A stretch of 26,132 nt of DNA from an uncultured Campylobacteraceae bacterium (GTDB lineage Bacteria; Campylobacterota; Campylobacteria; Campylobacterales; Arcobacteraceae): NCBI GenBank assembly GCA_913057765.1, contig CAJXPH010000011.1:1-26132 (forward strand), written 5' to 3'. Below the pieces are notes generated by a model. The model worked only from the letters and a program-made list of their open reading frames with translations. It was not told the DNA's origin and ran no database searches. This document shows positions 23,724-26,132 of the stretch, one piece after another; the stretch's first letter is position 1; each line of letters starts with the position of its first letter. The position numbers and the translations under genes were made by a program.

Positions 23724-25025
23724 TTGTTAAGATTTGCACCAAGTCCAACTGGCGATATGCATATTGGCGATCTTAGAGTTGCTATTTTTAATTATATATT
23801 ATCAAAGCAATTAGATGAGCAACTTCTAATCAGAATAGAAGATACTGATAAAGAAAGTAATATAGAAGGAAAAGATAAAGAAATATTAGAAATATTAAGT
23901 CTTTTTTCTATTGAGTACTCTCATGTTGTTTATCAAAGTGAAAATCTAAAATATCATCAAAAATTAGCTATGCAACTAATGTCAAAAAAGATAGCTTTCT
24001 CATGTTTTTGTGGTGATGCTAAATTAGATGAATTAAGAGAAGAAGCTAAAAAAAATACAAAACCATTTAGATACGATGGTTTTTGTGAAACACTTTCAGA
24101 TGAAACAGTATTAAATGTCAATGCTCCTTTTACTGTAAGAATTAAAAAACCTATAGAAAATGTTAAATTTACTGATGGATTAAGAGGTGATTTTGATTAT
24201 TCACCTTTTGATATAGATTCATTTATTATACTAAATCACAATAAAACACCTACCTCTAACTATGCATGTGCAGTTGATGATATGCTTTATGATATTACTA
24301 CTGTAATTAGAACAGATGATCATATTTTAAACACTCCAAAACAAATACATGTACGTAATGCATTAGACTATAGTAAAAAAATTGATTATATCCATTTATC
24401 AATGATATTAAATGCAGAGACTAATGAGAAGATAAGTAATTCTGATGATAAAAGTTCTGTTAAATGGCTTATAGATGAAGGCTTTTTACCAAGTGCAATT
24501 GCTAATTATCTTGTACTATTAGGGAATAAAACTCCAAGTGAAGTTTTTACTCTAGAAGAAGCTATTGAATGGTTTGATATTAAAAATCTTTCAAAAGATG
24601 CTGTTAAATTTGATATTGGGGAATTAAGGCTTATAAATAGAAAACATCTAGCTCTTATTGATGATATGAGGTTATCAAAGATTTTAGGATTTGCAGATAC
24701 TGATATTGGGAAACTGGGAAAGATTTTTTTAGAAGAAGCAAGTACAATAAAAGAAATAAAATCAAAAATAGAACCAATATTTACAGCGAAATCTATTTGT
24801 GAAGGCTTTGAAAATGAGTTTGTTGAATTAAAACTTTCTATGCAGGACGCACCTTTCTTTGATGATTTTAATGAACTAAAAAAATATGTTACTGAAAAAA
24901 CTGGTTTAAAAGAAGAGTCATTACTTAAACCATTAAAATGTATTTTAACAGGAAGAGTAGAAGGTCCAAATATTTCTGATATTTATCCTTTAATTAAAAA
25001 CTACCTTGGGGAGATTGTAAAATGA
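23724..25025 (+). CDS. gltX2: Glutamyl-tRNA synthetase 2 (GltX2 type), with altered signature motifs
   Basis: A 433-residue class I synthetase matching H. pylori GluRS2, which in that species charges tRNA-Gln with glutamate for later amidation by GatCAB. The N-terminus is MLRFAPSPTGDMHIGD; the class I HIGH motif reads HIGD here (13-16). The second signature, KMSKS in most enzymes, reads KISNS at 236-240, so its second lysine is replaced by Asn. The usual RGEDH reads RTDDH (196-200). The rest of the fold is intact: IEDTDKE (38-44), NTPKQ, SSVKWL, NYLVLLGNK and a short anticodon-binding part. The start is TTG with AAGGAAG four bases upstream. The stop overlaps yggT by four bases. Confidence 0.92.
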   Translation: MLRFAPSPTGDMHIGDLRVAIFNYILSKQLDEQLLIRIEDTDKESNIEGKDKEILEILSLFSIEYSHVVYQSENLKYHQKLAMQLMSKKIAFSCFCGDAKLDELREEAKKNTKPFRYDGFCETLSDETVLNVNAPFTVRIKKPIENVKFTDGLRGDFDYSPFDIDSFIILNHNKTPTSNYACAVDDMLYDITTVIRTDDHILNTPKQIHVRNALDYSKKIDYIHLSMILNAETNEKISNSDDKSSVKWLIDEGFLPSAIANYLVLLGNKTPSEVFTLEEAIEWFDIKNLSKDAVKFDIGELRLINRKHLALIDDMRLSKILGFADTDIGKLGKIFLEEASTIKEIKSKIEPIFTAKSICEGFENEFVELKLSMQDAPFFDDFNELKKYVTEKTGLKEESLLKPLKCILTGRVEGPNISDIYPLIKNYLGEIVK

Positions 25026-25300
25026 TAGATGCATTTCTAGGTTCAATATTTACTGTTATTCTTGCAGTTGTTTCATTATATAAATGGGTGATTATTATTT
25101 CTGCCCTATTATCTTGGGTTAAACCAGACCCATATAACCCGATTGTGCAAATGCTATATAGGTTAACAGAACCTGCTTATGCCTTTGTTAGAAGATTTAT
25201 TCCTACAGTATTTGGAGGAATGGATCTAGCTCCGTTAATTGTGATATTTACATTAATTTTCCTTGAAACATTTTTAGGAAGATTATTTATAGGAATGTAA
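25022..25300 (+). CDS. YggT-family membrane protein
   Basis: A 92-residue inner-membrane protein with two hydrophobic segments (about 7-30 and 68-86) around a conserved middle DPYNPIVQMLYRLTEPAYAFVRRFIP, the YggT domain signature. The family is linked to osmotic tolerance and division-related work in some bacteria, but its molecular role is not settled. The ATG overlaps the gltX2 stop (ATGA), so translation is coupled, and the transglycosylase gene follows six bases later. The gltX2-yggT-slt order agrees with what I remember from H. pylori. Confidence 0.88.
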   Translation: MIDAFLGSIFTVILAVVSLYKWVIIISALLSWVKPDPYNPIVQMLYRLTEPAYAFVRRFIPTVFGGMDLAPLIVIFTLIFLETFLGRLFIGM

Positions 25301-25306
25301 TTTTTA

Positions 25307-26132
25307 ATGAAGCACTTTTTTCTTCTATTAACTTTTATACTCATATTAAATGCTCAAGAAATTAATAAAGAAGAGGCTCAACCAAAAATTACTTTTGATT
25401 GGCTTCTAACTTTAGAAAAAGGCATAAAAAGAGATTTTTATATAAATGAATACTTACAAGAGGCAATTTCTCCTGATGATTCCTTAAAAGTTTTAGCCTT
25501 GGTTGATAATTTAACAAATGAAATGTTTTTCAACTTTGCAAAAAGTTTTAAACACGATGAAACTCTTGCTGTTTCACAATGTATGAATATGGATACTAGA
25601 TATTTAGTTGATTCATATGCAGATTGTATTGTTATAGGTTTATCATTAAATGAAGCAACAACTCTCTCTTCAATTGATATTGATTTAATTATGCAAAAAA
25701 CAAAAACCAAGTATCCTGTTTTTGCGAAAAAACTAAAAGTTATATCTTCTTCAATTCCTTTTACAAAACTAATAATATCAAAAAAAGATGATTTTTATAA
25801 TATTTACCTAAATGTAGATAATAATTTTAGAACTAGATATTTTAATTATAAACTGCCAAAAAGAACTTTTTCCAAAATTTTTGCAGATAAGAAAAAATTT
25901 GACAAATTTGTATCTATTTCTTTAACTAATGCAAAATTAACAAAAGTTCATAATTATTTACTTGAAATAGAAGATTCAGAATTAAGTCATAATTCATCTT
26001 TTTTATTAGCTTTAAATGCTTTAAATGCCAATAATTTGAATAATGCGTACAAGTATTTGGAAAATGCAATCTCAAAAACAAAAGATAAAAAATTAACAGA
26101 TAAATATCTTTTTTGGAAATACTATGTTACAA
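25307..26132 (+). CDS. slt: Soluble lytic murein transglycosylase (Slt), N-terminal part, cut by window end
   Basis: An open frame from ATG 25307 runs to the last base without a stop, 275 codons. It begins with a signal peptide (MKHFFLLLTFILILNA), then FDWLLTLEKGIKRDFYINEYL and a helix-rich region with ALNALNANNLNNAYKYLENAI, a tetratricopeptide-like helix pair. This fits the superhelical N-terminal domain of Slt70-type transglycosylases, which cut peptidoglycan with formation of 1,6-anhydro sugars. The catalytic SLT domain would lie beyond the window, so identification rests on this architecture and on the gltX2-yggT-slt gene order. AGGA at 25291-25294, within the end of yggT, may serve as ribosome binding site. 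Confidence 0.7.
   Translation, partial: MKHFFLLLTFILILNAQEINKEEAQPKITFDWLLTLEKGIKRDFYINEYLQEAISPDDSLKVLALVDNLTNEMFFNFAKSFKHDETLAVSQCMNMDTRYLVDSYADCIVIGLSLNEATTLSSIDIDLIMQKTKTKYPVFAKKLKVISSSIPFTKLIISKKDDFYNIYLNVDNNFRTRYFNYKLPKRTFSKIFADKKKFDKFVSISLTNAKLTKVHNYLLEIEDSELSHNSSFLLALNALNANNLNNAYKYLENAISKTKDKKLTDKYLFWKYYVT

Overview
The window is about 26 kb of AT-rich bacterial chromosome and is almost entirely coding. Several proteins have close relatives in epsilonproteobacteria (Campylobacterota): a HobA-type DnaA-binding protein, an XerH recombinase, a second glutamyl-tRNA synthetase of the GltX2 type, futalosine-pathway MqnC, and a very short DNA polymerase III delta-prime subunit. Local gene orders (rppH-lysC-hobA-holB-folP, bamA-mqnC-M16 peptidase, gltX2-yggT-slt) resemble those I remember from Helicobacter pylori. 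The AT content and the chemotaxis set suggest an Arcobacter-like member (Arcobacteraceae), but that is inference. The first 36 bases are not genomic: they are an Illumina Nextera/Tn5 adapter left at the contig end.

Layout. 38-3136 (+): the C-terminal end of LptD (outer-membrane LPS assembly), a phosphoribosyltransferase-like protein and polynucleotide phosphorylase, closed by a strong intrinsic terminator. 3137-8490 (+): an AT-rich leader with an extended -10 promoter, then a chemotaxis operon cheY-cheA-cheR-cheD-cheB. 8507-9618 (+): a promoter with a palindrome just downstream, then xerH for chromosome-dimer resolution. 9627-10379 (-): two unrecognised small genes, one a leucine-heptad coiled coil and one acidic. 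10435-14359 (-): oligopeptidase A (M3), prmC, hemW. 14415-18148 (+): rppH-lysC-hobA-holB-folP, a tight housekeeping operon joining mRNA decay, lysine/threonine precursor synthesis, replication initiation and elongation, and folate synthesis. 18151-18981 (-): tyrA, facing folP and sharing a hairpin terminator that overlaps both stop codons. 19091-26132 (+): bamA-mqnC-M16-gltX2-yggT-slt, with slt cut by the window edge.

Most of this is ordinary core genome. I see no CRISPR array, prophage, insertion sequence, RNA gene or defence island, and no obvious new system. The points most worth a second look are: repeated GFFDD-type peptide motifs in the CheA linker, with a related peptide on the CheD tail; altered catalytic signature motifs in GltX2; the two unrecognised genes next to xerH; and the palindrome at the xerH promoter.
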